The notes under the pieces: generated by a model
What the model saw: the letters and a program-made list of their open reading frames with translations, nothing else
Database searches by the model: none
Told to the model about the DNA's origin: nothing
Source: Martelella alba
GTDB lineage: Bacteria > Pseudomonadota > Alphaproteobacteria > Rhizobiales > Rhizobiaceae
NCBI RefSeq assembly: GCF_006516955.1
Contig: NZ_VHLG01000002.1
Coordinates: 248,001 to 312,000, forward strand
DNA: 64,000 bases
Direction of reading: 5' to 3'
Translations under genes and position numbers: made by a program
Shown: in pieces, positions 38,846-47,002 of the stretch
How positions within the stretch are numbered: the first letter of the stretch is position 1
How the letters are laid out: every line of letters starts with the position of its first letter

Positions 38846-38867
38846 GCGGTCTTCGGGCCGCCCTTTT

Positions 38868-39644
38868 TCACTCCAGATCGGCCGCATCAATCGTCAGCCG
38901 CACCCGGTCGGCGGCGAAACGGGTCAGGGAATACTGGATCGGCCGGCCGTCAGGATCGGTATTGACCGAACGGGCGACAAGCAGGATCGCGCCGGGCGAA
39001 AGATCGAGTGCCGCACAGTCTTCGGGGCTGGCATGACGTGCCGTCACCTCCGTTTCGCGCCGCAAATAATCCTCCACGCCAAAACGCTTCAACGCCGCCG
39101 TCACGGAAAGCGTGTCGGCGAGAACATCGCCAATGCCGCCGAAACGGTTTGCCGGAAAGAAGCTGGTCGCCCGCGACAGCGCCAGACCATCGGCGCGCCG
39201 CACGGTCTCGGTGCGGATTACCTCTTCACCGTCCTCAAGATCAAGCGCGCGCGCCACCCGCCCCGGCGCCCGCTCGCGCGCCGCCTCCAGCAGACTGCCG
39301 GAAAAAACCCGTGCCTGATCGCCGAGCCCTGCGGAAAACCGGGTTCGGCGTGAAATCGGAAAAGCGAAATCGGCTTGTCTTGCGATGAAGGTTCCTCGTC
39401 CGCGTTCCGAGCGCACGACGCCCTCCTGCGCCAGCGCCGCAAGGGCTGCGCGCACCGTATGCCGGTTGACAGCAAAACGGGCGGCAAGCTCCATCTCCGG
39501 CGGCACCATGCCGGTGGAATCAAAGCTGCCAGCGGCAATCTCCTCGCGGATCAGGTCGGCGATCTGACGCCAGAGCGCAACGCCATTGCTGCGTGCAAGC
39601 GCCGAGACGCCGGCAATCTCCGCTTCGCTTCTTTCCACTGACAC
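38868..39644 (-). CDS. phnF: GntR-family repressor of phosphonate genes
   Basis: A 258-residue HutC-subfamily GntR regulator. The winged helix lies at about residues 20-90 (MVPPEMELAARFAVNRHTVR, then EGVVRSERGRGTFI), followed by a UTRA ligand domain (about 105-250). It starts with GTG at 39644 with GGGGGCG upstream. It is divergent from phnG; palindromes between the two are likely its operators. It probably represses phnGHIJKL until a phosphonate or a breakdown product binds. Confidence 0.92.
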   Translation of the reverse strand: MSVERSEAEIAGVSALARSNGVALWRQIADLIREEIAAGSFDSTGMVPPEMELAARFAVNRHTVRAALAALAQEGVVRSERGRGTFIARQADFAFPISRRTRFSAGLGDQARVFSGSLLEAARERAPGRVARALDLEDGEEVIRTETVRRADGLALSRATSFFPANRFGGIGDVLADTLSVTAALKRFGVEDYLRRETEVTARHASPEDCAALDLSPGAILLVARSVNTDPDGRPIQYSLTRFAADRVRLTIDAADLE

Positions 39645-39685
39645 CGCCCCCGATCAACATTCAGACTTCATAAACCTGTCACAGC

Positions 39686-39701
39686 ATGGTTCTATAACCA
39701 T
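39686..39701. promoter_or_regulatory. Candidate PhnF operator 1
   Basis: ATGGTT-CTAT-AACCAT is a perfect 16-bp inverted repeat between phnF and phnG. Its TGGT...ACCA ends resemble the PhnF sites described in mycobacteria. Confidence 0.6.
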
Positions 39702-39716
39702 AGGCATATGTATAGT

Positions 39717-39734
39717 TGTCTATATTAATAGACA
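39717..39734. promoter_or_regulatory. Candidate PhnF operator 2
   Basis: TGTCTAT-ATTA-ATAGACA is a perfect 18-bp inverted repeat ending 15 bases before the phnG ATG. Binding here would block the phnG promoter or start region. Confidence 0.6.
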
Positions 39735-39749
39735 TTTAGAGGTTTGGCA

Positions 39750-40223
39750 ATGACATCCGCTGAAGCAGAAAAACTAAGTGCCGGCCAGAGAGCACGGAAA
39801 AGGGCCGCCGGTCTTCTGGCCCGCGCCAGCGCCGAAGAACTGGGCAGCGCCCTGAACCGCATCGCCCCCGACGAAGCCGTCAGCCCCTTGCGCGGTCCAG
39901 AAACCGGCCTTGTGATGCTGCGCGGCCGGATCGGTGGTGGCGGTGCCGCTTTCAATCTGGGCGAGGCAACCGCCAGCCGCGCCTCGGTGCGTCTCGGCGA
40001 TGGCCGGGTGGGGCATGGCTATTGTCTGGGGGCCGATCGCAGCAAGGCGCAGATGATCGCCATTCTCGATGCCCTGATGCAGCGGCCGGATCTTGGCGCG
40101 CTGATCGAGACAACACTGCTCGCGCCGCTTGGCGCCCGCATCGCCGCAGAGCGCAACAGACAGGCCGAGGAAACAGCAGCAACGCGTGTTGATTTCTTCA
40201 CCATGGTGCGGGGAGAAGACTGA
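39750..40223 (+). CDS. phnG: C-P lyase core subunit PhnG
   Basis: A 157-residue subunit of the PhnGHIJ core complex, which helps PhnI displace adenine of ATP with the phosphonate. Recognisable segments are GLVMLRGRIGGGGAAFNLGE and GHGYCLGADRSKAQMIAILD. I start at the ATG at 39750, since AGAGG lies 8 bases upstream; a TTG at 39744 is too close to it. Its stop overlaps the phnH ATG (TGATG). First gene of the phnGHIJKL operon. Confidence 0.95.
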   Translation: MTSAEAEKLSAGQRARKRAAGLLARASAEELGSALNRIAPDEAVSPLRGPETGLVMLRGRIGGGGAAFNLGEATASRASVRLGDGRVGHGYCLGADRSKAQMIAILDALMQRPDLGALIETTLLAPLGARIAAERNRQAEETAATRVDFFTMVRGED

Positions 40224-40831
40224 TGGACGGAAAAGCCGCAATCCTTCACGGCGGGTTTCCCGATCCCGTTTTCAACGCCCAGTCCGTGTTCCGCAACGTC
40301 ATGGAAGCCATGGCCGAGCCCGGAACAATCCGGACCATCGCCGAAACGGCCGAAGCGCCTGAGCCCCTTGGCACCGCCATGAGCGCCGTTCTGCTGACGC
40401 TTCTCGACAATGACACGCCCTACTGGCTGACCCAGAGCCTGGCCGACACCGTACTCGCGAGCTGGATCTCCTTTCACACCGGCGCGACGGTCACGGATGA
40501 GAAGGCCTTCGCCGCCTTCGCCGTGATCGAAAAAGGCGCATCCGTGCCCTCTTTCGAGCTTTTCGCCACCGGCAGCCAGGATTATCCCGACCGCTCGACG
40601 ACGCTGATCATCGAACTCGACGCGCTTGATGCAGGCGATCCGCTCACACTGTCAGGCCCTGGCATTGATGGCAGCCGCGATGTGATACTGTCCGGCCTGC
40701 CGCCGCATTTTCTTGCCCGCTGGGCCGGAAACCGCGCCAGCTTCCCGCGCGGCATCGACATCATCTTTACCTGCGGTAACGCCATCCTTTGCCTGCCGCG
40801 CTCCACCACAGTCATGAACACGGAGGGCTGA
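40223..40831 (+). CDS. phnH: C-P lyase core subunit PhnH
   Basis: A 202-residue member of the C-P lyase core complex. GGFPDPVFNAQSVFRNVMEA near the N-terminus and WAGNRASFPRGIDIIFTCGN near the C-terminus are typical. It overlaps phnG by one base, indicating coupled translation. PhnH is related to PLP-type folds but has no known catalytic site; its role is structural in the PhnGHIJ assembly. Confidence 0.95.
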   Translation: MDGKAAILHGGFPDPVFNAQSVFRNVMEAMAEPGTIRTIAETAEAPEPLGTAMSAVLLTLLDNDTPYWLTQSLADTVLASWISFHTGATVTDEKAFAAFAVIEKGASVPSFELFATGSQDYPDRSTTLIIELDALDAGDPLTLSGPGIDGSRDVILSGLPPHFLARWAGNRASFPRGIDIIFTCGNAILCLPRSTTVMNTEG

Positions 40832-40835
40832 GCCG

Positions 40836-41936
40836 ATGTATGTTGCCGTCAAGGGTGGCGAAGCCGCCATCGACAACGCCCACCGCCTGCTGGCAGACCG
40901 CCGGCGCGGCGACCGGTCGCTGCCCGCCATTTCGGTCGATCAGATCATCGAACAGATGGCGCTCGCCGTTGACCGGGTCATGGGCGAGGCCTCGCTCTAC
41001 GACCGCGACCTTGCTGCGCTGTCGATCAAACAGGCGCGCGGAGACATGATCGAGGCCATATTCCTGTTACGCGCCTATCGCACCACACTGCCGCGTTTTG
41101 GCGCGTCATTGCCGCTCGATACCGGCAATATGCGGATCGAGCGCCGGGTCTCGGCCACCTACAAGGATCTGCCCGGCGGTCAGCTGCTTGGCCCGACTTT
41201 CGATTATACCCACCGCCTGCTCGATCCCGGCCTGCTCGAAGACGGCCCGGTCGAGGACCCGGCGCGGCGCGAAACGAACGATGCCAGGGCCATGCGGGTC
41301 TCCGACATTCTCGCCGGTGAGGGGCTGATCGAGGGTGATGGCACCCTGCCCGAGGATCACCGTCCGGGCGACATTACCCGCGAGCCGCTCGATTTCCCGC
41401 TTGAGCGCGACAGCCGGCTGCAGGCGCTGGCGCGTGGCGATGAGGGCTTTCTGCTGGCGCTCGCCTATTCAACCCAGCGCGGCTATGGCCGCAGCCACCC
41501 CTTTGCCGGCGAAATCCGCATCGGGATGGTCGAGGTTGAAATCGACGCGCCGGAGCTTGGCTTTTCCGTTTCGATCGGTGATGTCCGGCTGACCGAATGC
41601 CAGATGGTCAACCAGTTCAAGGGCTCGGCCAAGGCGCCGCCGCAATTTACCCGCGGCTATGGCCTCGTCTTTGGCCAGGCCGAGCGCAAGGCCATGGCCA
41701 TGTCTCTGATCGACCGCTCGCTCCGCGCCGGAGAGCTTGGCGAAGATCGCGAACATCCCGCCCAGGATGAGGAATTCGTGATTTCCCATTGCGACAATGT
41801 TCAGGCGACCGGCTTCGTCGAACATCTGAAACTGCCGCATTATGTCGACTTCCAGGCCGAACTTGATCTGGTACGCCGCATGCGTTCCGCCTTCGACAAT
41901 ACCCATGGCAGTAACCGTAAGGAGGCCGCCGAATGA
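40836..41936 (+). CDS. phnI: C-P lyase core subunit PhnI
   Basis: A 366-residue nucleosidase subunit. With PhnG, H and L it forms 5'-triphosphoribosyl-1'-phosphonate from ATP and alkylphosphonate. MYVAVKGGEAAIDNAHRLLA is a classic N-terminus; RISERR-like IERRVSATYKDLPGGQLLG and FCQ-type CQMVNQFKGSAKAPPQFTRG follow. The phnJ ATG overlaps its stop by 4 bases. Confidence 0.96.
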   Translation: MYVAVKGGEAAIDNAHRLLADRRRGDRSLPAISVDQIIEQMALAVDRVMGEASLYDRDLAALSIKQARGDMIEAIFLLRAYRTTLPRFGASLPLDTGNMRIERRVSATYKDLPGGQLLGPTFDYTHRLLDPGLLEDGPVEDPARRETNDARAMRVSDILAGEGLIEGDGTLPEDHRPGDITREPLDFPLERDSRLQALARGDEGFLLALAYSTQRGYGRSHPFAGEIRIGMVEVEIDAPELGFSVSIGDVRLTECQMVNQFKGSAKAPPQFTRGYGLVFGQAERKAMAMSLIDRSLRAGELGEDREHPAQDEEFVISHCDNVQATGFVEHLKLPHYVDFQAELDLVRRMRSAFDNTHGSNRKEAAE

Positions 41937-42808
41937 ACGTCCATCGCGCAGGTCTTGCGACCTATAACTTCGCCTATCTCGATGAGCAGACCAAGCGGAT
42001 GATCCGTCGCGCCATTCTGAAGGCGATCGCCATTCCCGGCTATCAGGTGCCCTTCGCCTCGCGCGAAATGCCGATGCCCTATGGCTGGGGCACGGGCGGC
42101 GTGCAGGTGACGGCGGCGATCATCGGCCCCGATGACTGCCTGAAGGTGATCGATCAGGGCGCCGACGACACCACCAATGCGGTGTCGATCCGCAAGTTTT
42201 TCCGCAATGTTGCCGATGTTGCCACCACCACCCACACGGCCGACGCCACCATCATCCAGACCCGGCACCGCATTCCCGAGGCGCCGCTGAAGCCCGGTCA
42301 GGTGATCGTATTTCAGGTGCCGATCCCCGAGCCGTTACGCTTTCTCGAACCGCGCGAGACCGAGACCCGCAAGATGCATGCGCTTTCCGAATACGGCCTC
42401 ATGCATGTGAAACTCTACGAGGATATTGCGCTGAACGGCCATATCGCCACCACCTATGCCTATCCGGTCAAGGTCGACGGGCGTTATGTCATGGACCCCT
42501 CACCGACGCCGAAATTCGACAATCCGAAAATGCACCGCTCGAAGGCGCTGCAGCTTTTCGGCGCCGGTCGCGAAAAACGCATCTATGCCGTCCCGCCTTA
42601 TACCGATGTCGTCAGTCTCGATTTCGAGGACTACCCTTTCGAGGTCCAGACATTTGAAAAACCCTGTGCGCTCTGCGGTGCGCGTGGCGTCTATCTCGAT
42701 GAGGTGGTGCTCGATGACAAGGGCAGCCGAATGTTTGTCTGCTCCGACACCGACCATTGCGAAACCCGCCGCGCCGAGGGGCATACGGGCGAAGGAGATG
42801 CAGCATGA
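41933..42808 (+). CDS. phnJ: Alpha-D-ribose 1-methylphosphonate 5-phosphate C-P lyase
   Basis: The radical SAM enzyme that breaks the C-P bond. The 291-residue protein carries Cys245, Cys248, Cys270 and Cys276 (PCALCG and VCSDTDHC), with the same spacing as the iron-sulfur ligands and thiyl cysteine of the E. coli enzyme (241, 244, 266, 272). PYGWGTGGVQVTAAIIGPDD is a conserved block near the substrate site. All key residues are present, so the lyase should be active. Overlaps phnI and phnK by 4 bases each. Confidence 0.97.
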   Translation: MNVHRAGLATYNFAYLDEQTKRMIRRAILKAIAIPGYQVPFASREMPMPYGWGTGGVQVTAAIIGPDDCLKVIDQGADDTTNAVSIRKFFRNVADVATTTHTADATIIQTRHRIPEAPLKPGQVIVFQVPIPEPLRFLEPRETETRKMHALSEYGLMHVKLYEDIALNGHIATTYAYPVKVDGRYVMDPSPTPKFDNPKMHRSKALQLFGAGREKRIYAVPPYTDVVSLDFEDYPFEVQTFEKPCALCGARGVYLDEVVLDDKGSRMFVCSDTDHCETRRAEGHTGEGDAA

Positions 42809-43590
42809 CGGCTAAATCCAGCCAGCCGCTGATGAAGGTCACCGGTGTTTCGAAATTCTATGGCAAAAGGCCCGGCTGCCTTGATGTCGGTTTTGAGCTT
42901 TATCCCGGCGAAGTTCTGGCGATCGTCGGCGAGAGCGGCTCCGGCAAGACCACGCTTTTAAACTGCATTTCCACCCGACTGACACCGACCACCGGTACGG
43001 TGGAATATCGCATGCGCGACGGCCGTTTTTCCGATCTCTACCGCATGGGCGAGGCAGAACGGCGGGTGCTGATGCGCACCGATTGGGGCTTTGTTCACCA
43101 GAACCCGGCCGACGGGCTGCGCATGACCGTCTCGGCCGGCGCAAATGTCGGTGAGCGGTTGATGGCGATCGGTGATCGCCATTACGGCAAGATCCGCGAG
43201 ACGGCCGCCGACTGGCTGGAGCGCGTCGAAATAGCCGCCGACCGGATCGACGACCAGCCGCGCGCCTTTTCCGGCGGCATGCGCCAGCGCCTGCAGATCG
43301 CCCGCAATCTGGTCACCGGCCCGCGCCTCGTCTTCATGGACGAGCCAACCGGCGGCCTCGATGTTTCGGTCCAGGCGCGGCTTCTCGATCTGGTGCGCGG
43401 CCTCGTCAACGATCTCGGCCTCGCCGCAATCGTCGTCACCCATGATCTTGCCGTCGCAAGGCTTCTTTCGCATCGGATGATGGTGATGAAATCCGGCCGG
43501 GTGATCGAACAGGGCCTCACCGACCGGGTGCTGGACGATCCGCGCGAGCCCTATACCCAGCTTCTCGTTTCCTCCATCCTGCAGGTGTAA
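42805..43590 (+). CDS. phnK: C-P lyase ABC-type ATPase PhnK
   Basis: A 261-residue ABC ATPase that docks on the C-P lyase core rather than on a membrane protein. Walker [16 protein letters not shown], signature FSGGMRQRLQIARNL and Walker B LVFMDEPTGGLD are intact. The ATG at 42805 overlaps the phnJ stop; an in-frame start at 42757 lies inside phnJ and is rejected. Confidence 0.95.
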   Translation: MTAKSSQPLMKVTGVSKFYGKRPGCLDVGFELYPGEVLAIVGESGSGKTTLLNCISTRLTPTTGTVEYRMRDGRFSDLYRMGEAERRVLMRTDWGFVHQNPADGLRMTVSAGANVGERLMAIGDRHYGKIRETAADWLERVEIAADRIDDQPRAFSGGMRQRLQIARNLVTGPRLVFMDEPTGGLDVSVQARLLDLVRGLVNDLGLAAIVVTHDLAVARLLSHRMMVMKSGRVIEQGLTDRVLDDPREPYTQLLVSSILQV

Positions 43591-43593
43591 GCC

Positions 43594-44301
43594 ATGCCCG
43601 TTCCGCTGATCGTTTCCGAAGTCTCCAAAAGCTTCACCATGCATCTCCGCGGCGGGCTGAAACTGCCCGTCATCGACAATGCCTCCTTTGCCGTCGAGGC
43701 CGGCAGCTGTGCCGTGCTTGGTGGACCGTCGGGAATCGGCAAAAGCTCGATCCTGAAAATGGTCTATGGCAATTATGCCGTCGACCAGGGTCAGATCCTC
43801 ATCGCCCACAAGGATGCAACAGTGGATCTCGCCAGTGCCGATCCACGCCTGATCCTCGCAGTCCGGCGTGACACGCTCGGCTATGTCAGCCAGTTCCTGC
43901 GCGCCGTTCCGCGCGTTTCGGCGATCGACGTTGTCGCCGAACCGCTTCTGGCCGCAGGCAGCGGACAGAAAAAGGCGCGCGACAAGGCAAAGGCACTGCT
44001 GTCCCGTCTCAATCTGCCGGAGGCTTTGTGGCAGTTGCCGCCAGCGACCTTTTCCGGCGGCGAACAGCAGCGCGTCAATATCGCCCGCGGCTTCATCACC
44101 AGCCATTCGATCCTGCTTCTGGATGAGCCGACGGCCTCGCTCGATGCCGAAAACCGCAAGGTGGTGATCGAGATGATTGCCGAGAAGAAAGCCGACGGTG
44201 TCGCGCTCCTCGGCATCTTTCACGATTCTGAAGTGCGCGAAGCGGTTGCCGACACGGTGATCGATGTCATGGCCTTTTCGCCTCGCAGGAGCGCCGCATG
44301 A
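43594..44301 (+). CDS. phnL: C-P lyase ABC-type ATPase PhnL
   Basis: A 235-residue ABC ATPase that works with PhnK and the core complex. Walker A is GPSGIGKSSILKM, the signature is FSGGEQQRVNIARGF and Walker B is ILLLDEPTASLD. Starts 3 bases after phnK; its stop overlaps the next gene by 4 bases. Confidence 0.95.
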   Translation: MPVPLIVSEVSKSFTMHLRGGLKLPVIDNASFAVEAGSCAVLGGPSGIGKSSILKMVYGNYAVDQGQILIAHKDATVDLASADPRLILAVRRDTLGYVSQFLRAVPRVSAIDVVAEPLLAAGSGQKKARDKAKALLSRLNLPEALWQLPPATFSGGEQQRVNIARGFITSHSILLLDEPTASLDAENRKVVIEMIAEKKADGVALLGIFHDSEVREAVADTVIDVMAFSPRRSAA

Positions 44302-44909
44302 CCAGGCTTGGCATTGCCCCCGTCATTCATAAGACAGCCTCGGTGAAGGAAAGCCGGCTTGGCCGCTATTGCGAGATCGAGGCGCGCTGCCGGATCGAGG
44401 ATGTGGAAATGGGCGATTATTCCTACATCATGCAGGATGGCGCCGTCTGGTGCGCCACGATCGGTAAATTCGCCAATATCGCCGCTTCCGTGCGCATCAA
44501 CGCCACCAATCACCCGGTCGAACGGGCAACGCTGCATCACTTCACCTATCGCTCAAATGACTACTGGAATGATGCCGAGCCCGATCATGCCTTCTTTGCC
44601 AGACGGCGGGAAAAGCGCATTGTCATCGGCCATGATGTCTGGATCGGCCATGGCGCAACGCTGCTGCCGGGCATCAGCGTCGGCAATGGCGCGGTGATCG
44701 GCGCCGGCGCTGTCGTCTCGAAAGATGTCGAGGCCTATACGATCGTTGCCGGTGTTGCGGCAAAGCCGATCCGGCAGCGCTTTCCCAGAGAGATCGCGGC
44801 ACGCATGGATGCGCTTTGCTGGTGGGACTGGGAGCATGACCGGCTGCGCGCCGCACTCTCTGATTTCCGGACGATGAGCGCGGAAGAATTCCTGAACACC
44901 TACGAGTAA
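44298..44909 (+). CDS. Hexapeptide-repeat acyltransferase of the phosphonate cluster
   Basis: A 203-residue left-handed beta-helix transferase. The hexapeptide repeats run from about residue 15 to 165, with the catalytic-type loop RINATNHPVERATLHHFTYR and coils IVIGHDVWIGHGATLLPGIS. It matches the transferase family that is often found inside phn operons (TIGR03308 type). It may acetylate an aminophosphonate, a role filled by PhnO elsewhere, but that is inference. ATGA overlap with phnL puts it in the same operon. Confidence 0.85.
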   Translation: MTRLGIAPVIHKTASVKESRLGRYCEIEARCRIEDVEMGDYSYIMQDGAVWCATIGKFANIAASVRINATNHPVERATLHHFTYRSNDYWNDAEPDHAFFARRREKRIVIGHDVWIGHGATLLPGISVGNGAVIGAGAVVSKDVEAYTIVAGVAAKPIRQRFPREIAARMDALCWWDWEHDRLRAALSDFRTMSAEEFLNTYE

Positions 44910-44978
44910 ATCCGTGCGAATCTCAGGTTGTTATATTTCCGATACAAAACTGACATTCGGCCTTCAAACAACACCGTT

Positions 44979-44995
44979 ATGACAACGCTTAACAG
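44979..44995 (-). promoter_or_regulatory. Possible PHO box upstream of phnC
   Basis: On the minus strand CTGTTA-AGCGT-TGTCAT resembles the two 7-base direct repeats of a PhoB site (CTGTCAT spaced by 4). Two or three positions deviate. It lies 65 bases upstream of phnC, where PhoB control of phosphonate import would be expected. Confidence 0.35.
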
Positions 44996-45059
44996 GTCGC
45001 TCACCCCGACCTGCCGGACGCGGTGCGCCCGGCGTTTAAATCTCGTTGAAAGTTGTCGC

Positions 45060-45929
45060 ATGAACTTCGCAATCAGGAACGTCACCCGCCGCTTTGGCGT
45101 CAAGACAGCGGTCAGCAATGTCAACATCGTCATCCCGCAGGGACAGATGGTAGGCGTGATCGGCCGTTCCGGCGCCGGAAAGTCGACGCTGTTGCGCATG
45201 ATCAACCGGCTGATCGACCCATCTGAAGGCGAGATCCTGTTCGGCGATCATGATGTTTCAAAGCTCAAGGGCAAGCCGCTGCGCGACTGGCAGCGTGATT
45301 GCGCGATGATCTTCCAGCAGTTCAATCTGGTGCCGCGCCTCGACGTGCTGACCAATGTCCTGCTCGGCCGGCTGAACCACCGCTCCACCGTGCTGTCGCT
45401 GATGAACTCGTTTACCCGTGAAGAGCGGATCATGGCGATTGCCGCCCTGGAACGGCTCGGCATCGAGCAGACGGCGCTGCAGAAGGCCGGCACATTGTCC
45501 GGTGGCCAGCAGCAGCGCGTCGCCATTGCCCGGGCGCTGATGCAGGATCCGAAAATGGTGCTTGCCGATGAGCCGATCGCCTCGCTCGATCCGCTCAATG
45601 CCAAGGTGGTGATGGATGCGCTGCGCGATATCAACGAGCGCGAGGGCATCACGGTCATCACCAATCTGCACACGCTTGATACCGCCCGCGCCTATTGCGA
45701 GCGCATTATCGGCATGTCGCAGGGCCGCGTGGTCTTTGACGGCACGCCGCAGGAGCTGACGGCGGAGAAGGTACACGAAATCTACGGTTCCGACCGGAAC
45801 GGCGCCGGCATCGACGAGAGCATGACCTCGACAAGCATTAACGAGGAAAAGCTCCCTGTTGCCGCAAGCGCCCGGAAATCGACCGTTGGCAACCCCTTGC
45901 TGACGGAAGCCGAGGCAGCCACGCCTTAA
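45060..45929 (+). CDS. phnC: Phosphonate ABC transporter, ATP-binding protein
   Basis: ATPase of the PhnCDE importer, 289 residues. [20 protein letters not shown] opens the domain, with Walker [14 protein letters not shown], signature [15 protein letters not shown] and Walker [15 protein letters not shown]-terminal tail of about 40 residues ([17 protein letters not shown]) goes beyond the usual end. The ATG at 45060 is chosen; the 44 codons upstream lie in the presumed promoter region. First gene of the transport block phnCDE1E2. Confidence 0.94.
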   Translation: MNFAIRNVTRRFGVKTAVSNVNIVIPQGQMVGVIGRSGAGKSTLLRMINRLIDPSEGEILFGDHDVSKLKGKPLRDWQRDCAMIFQQFNLVPRLDVLTNVLLGRLNHRSTVLSLMNSFTREERIMAIAALERLGIEQTALQKAGTLSGGQQQRVAIARALMQDPKMVLADEPIASLDPLNAKVVMDALRDINEREGITVITNLHTLDTARAYCERIIGMSQGRVVFDGTPQELTAEKVHEIYGSDRNGAGIDESMTSTSINEEKLPVAASARKSTVGNPLLTEAEAATP

Positions 45930-46015
45930 CGGGACGCCTCAACGAGCGCCCGCGTGAAGGGCAAATACGATCCCCAAAATCCGGCAGGGACGCCGGACAT
46001 CTAGGAGAGACAGTC

Positions 46016-46921
46016 ATGTTCAAGAAAATTCTTCTGGCCACGGCAGCCCTTGCCGCGCTTTCGACCTCGGCCATGGCCGAAGACCTGAAGGTCTTCCGCA
46101 TCGGCATTCTCGGCGGCGAAAATGAATCCGACCGCCTGCGCAACTTCCAGTGCCTGGTCGACGAAATGCCGGCCGCCATCGGCGTTGAAAGCATCCAGCT
46201 GTTCCCGGCTGCCGATTATGACGGCGTTATCCAGGGCCTGCTCGGCGGCACGCTTGATTATGCAGAGCTCGGCGCTTCCGGCTATGCCAAGGCTTACCTC
46301 TCCGACCCGAACGCTGTTGAGCCGATCCTCACGACGGTCCAGACCGATGGCTCCATGGGCTATCACTCGGTCATGGTCGCCCGCAAGGATAGCGGCATGA
46401 CCACGCTTGCCGACATGAAGGGCAAGAAGCTCGGTTTCGCTGACCCGGATTCCACTTCCGGCTACCTGATCCCGACTGTGACGCTGCCGGAAGCCGTTGG
46501 CATGCCGGTTGATCAGTTCTTCTCCGAAACCGGTTTCGGCGGCGGCCATGAAAACCTGGTTCTCGAAGTCGTCAAGGGCACGTTCGATGCCGGCACGACC
46601 TGGGCTTCAGGCGTTGGCGATTTCGAAGATGGCTACACCTCCGGCAATCTGCGCAAGATGGTCGACAAGGGCATCCTCAACATGGACGATCTGGTTCAGC
46701 TGTGGGAAAGCCCGCTGATCCCGAACGGCCCGATCGTTGTCCGCAGCTCGCTGAATGATGACATGAAGACCAAGGTCAAGGACTTCATGGTCAACCTGCC
46801 GAAGACCGATCCGGAATGCTTCGCAGCCGTTGAAGGCGGTGACTTCACCGGTTTCGCCGACGTCAACGTCGATTTCTACCAGCCGATCATCAACGCCCGC
46901 AAGGCCACCATCGGCGGCTGA
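46016..46921 (+). CDS. phnD: Periplasmic phosphonate-binding protein
   Basis: A 301-residue binding protein. The signal peptide is cleaved after STSAMA. Landmarks are LKVFRIGILGGENESDRLRN, GTLDYAELGASGYAKAYLSD and LGFADPDSTSGYLIPTVTLP, the last being the phosphonate/phosphite-binding loop. A strong hairpin follows the gene before phnE1 and may raise its relative expression. Confidence 0.95.
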   Translation: MFKKILLATAALAALSTSAMAEDLKVFRIGILGGENESDRLRNFQCLVDEMPAAIGVESIQLFPAADYDGVIQGLLGGTLDYAELGASGYAKAYLSDPNAVEPILTTVQTDGSMGYHSVMVARKDSGMTTLADMKGKKLGFADPDSTSGYLIPTVTLPEAVGMPVDQFFSETGFGGGHENLVLEVVKGTFDAGTTWASGVGDFEDGYTSGNLRKMVDKGILNMDDLVQLWESPLIPNGPIVVRSSLNDDMKTKVKDFMVNLPKTDPECFAAVEGGDFTGFADVNVDFYQPIINARKATIGG

Positions 46922-46941
46922 TTTCAGCCTCATCCCTCAAA

Positions 46942-46967
46942 GCCCGTATCGCCACGGCGATACGGGC
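46942..46967 (+). terminator. Intercistronic hairpin between phnD and phnE1
   Basis: GCCCGTATCGCC-AC-GGCGATACGGGC is a perfect 12-bp stem with a 2-base spacer. The downstream sequence is only moderately T-rich (TTCTTGTTT), so it may be a partial terminator or an mRNA-stabilising element. Confidence 0.6.
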
Positions 46968-47002
46968 CTTCTTGTTTATCGACATTGTCCCAGGCAGATT
47001 TC

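Noticed and set aside
38694-39353. Plus-strand open frame of about 219 codons across repeat C into phnF
   Set aside because: First part is repeat sequence; the rest is antisense to phnF, which is well supported.
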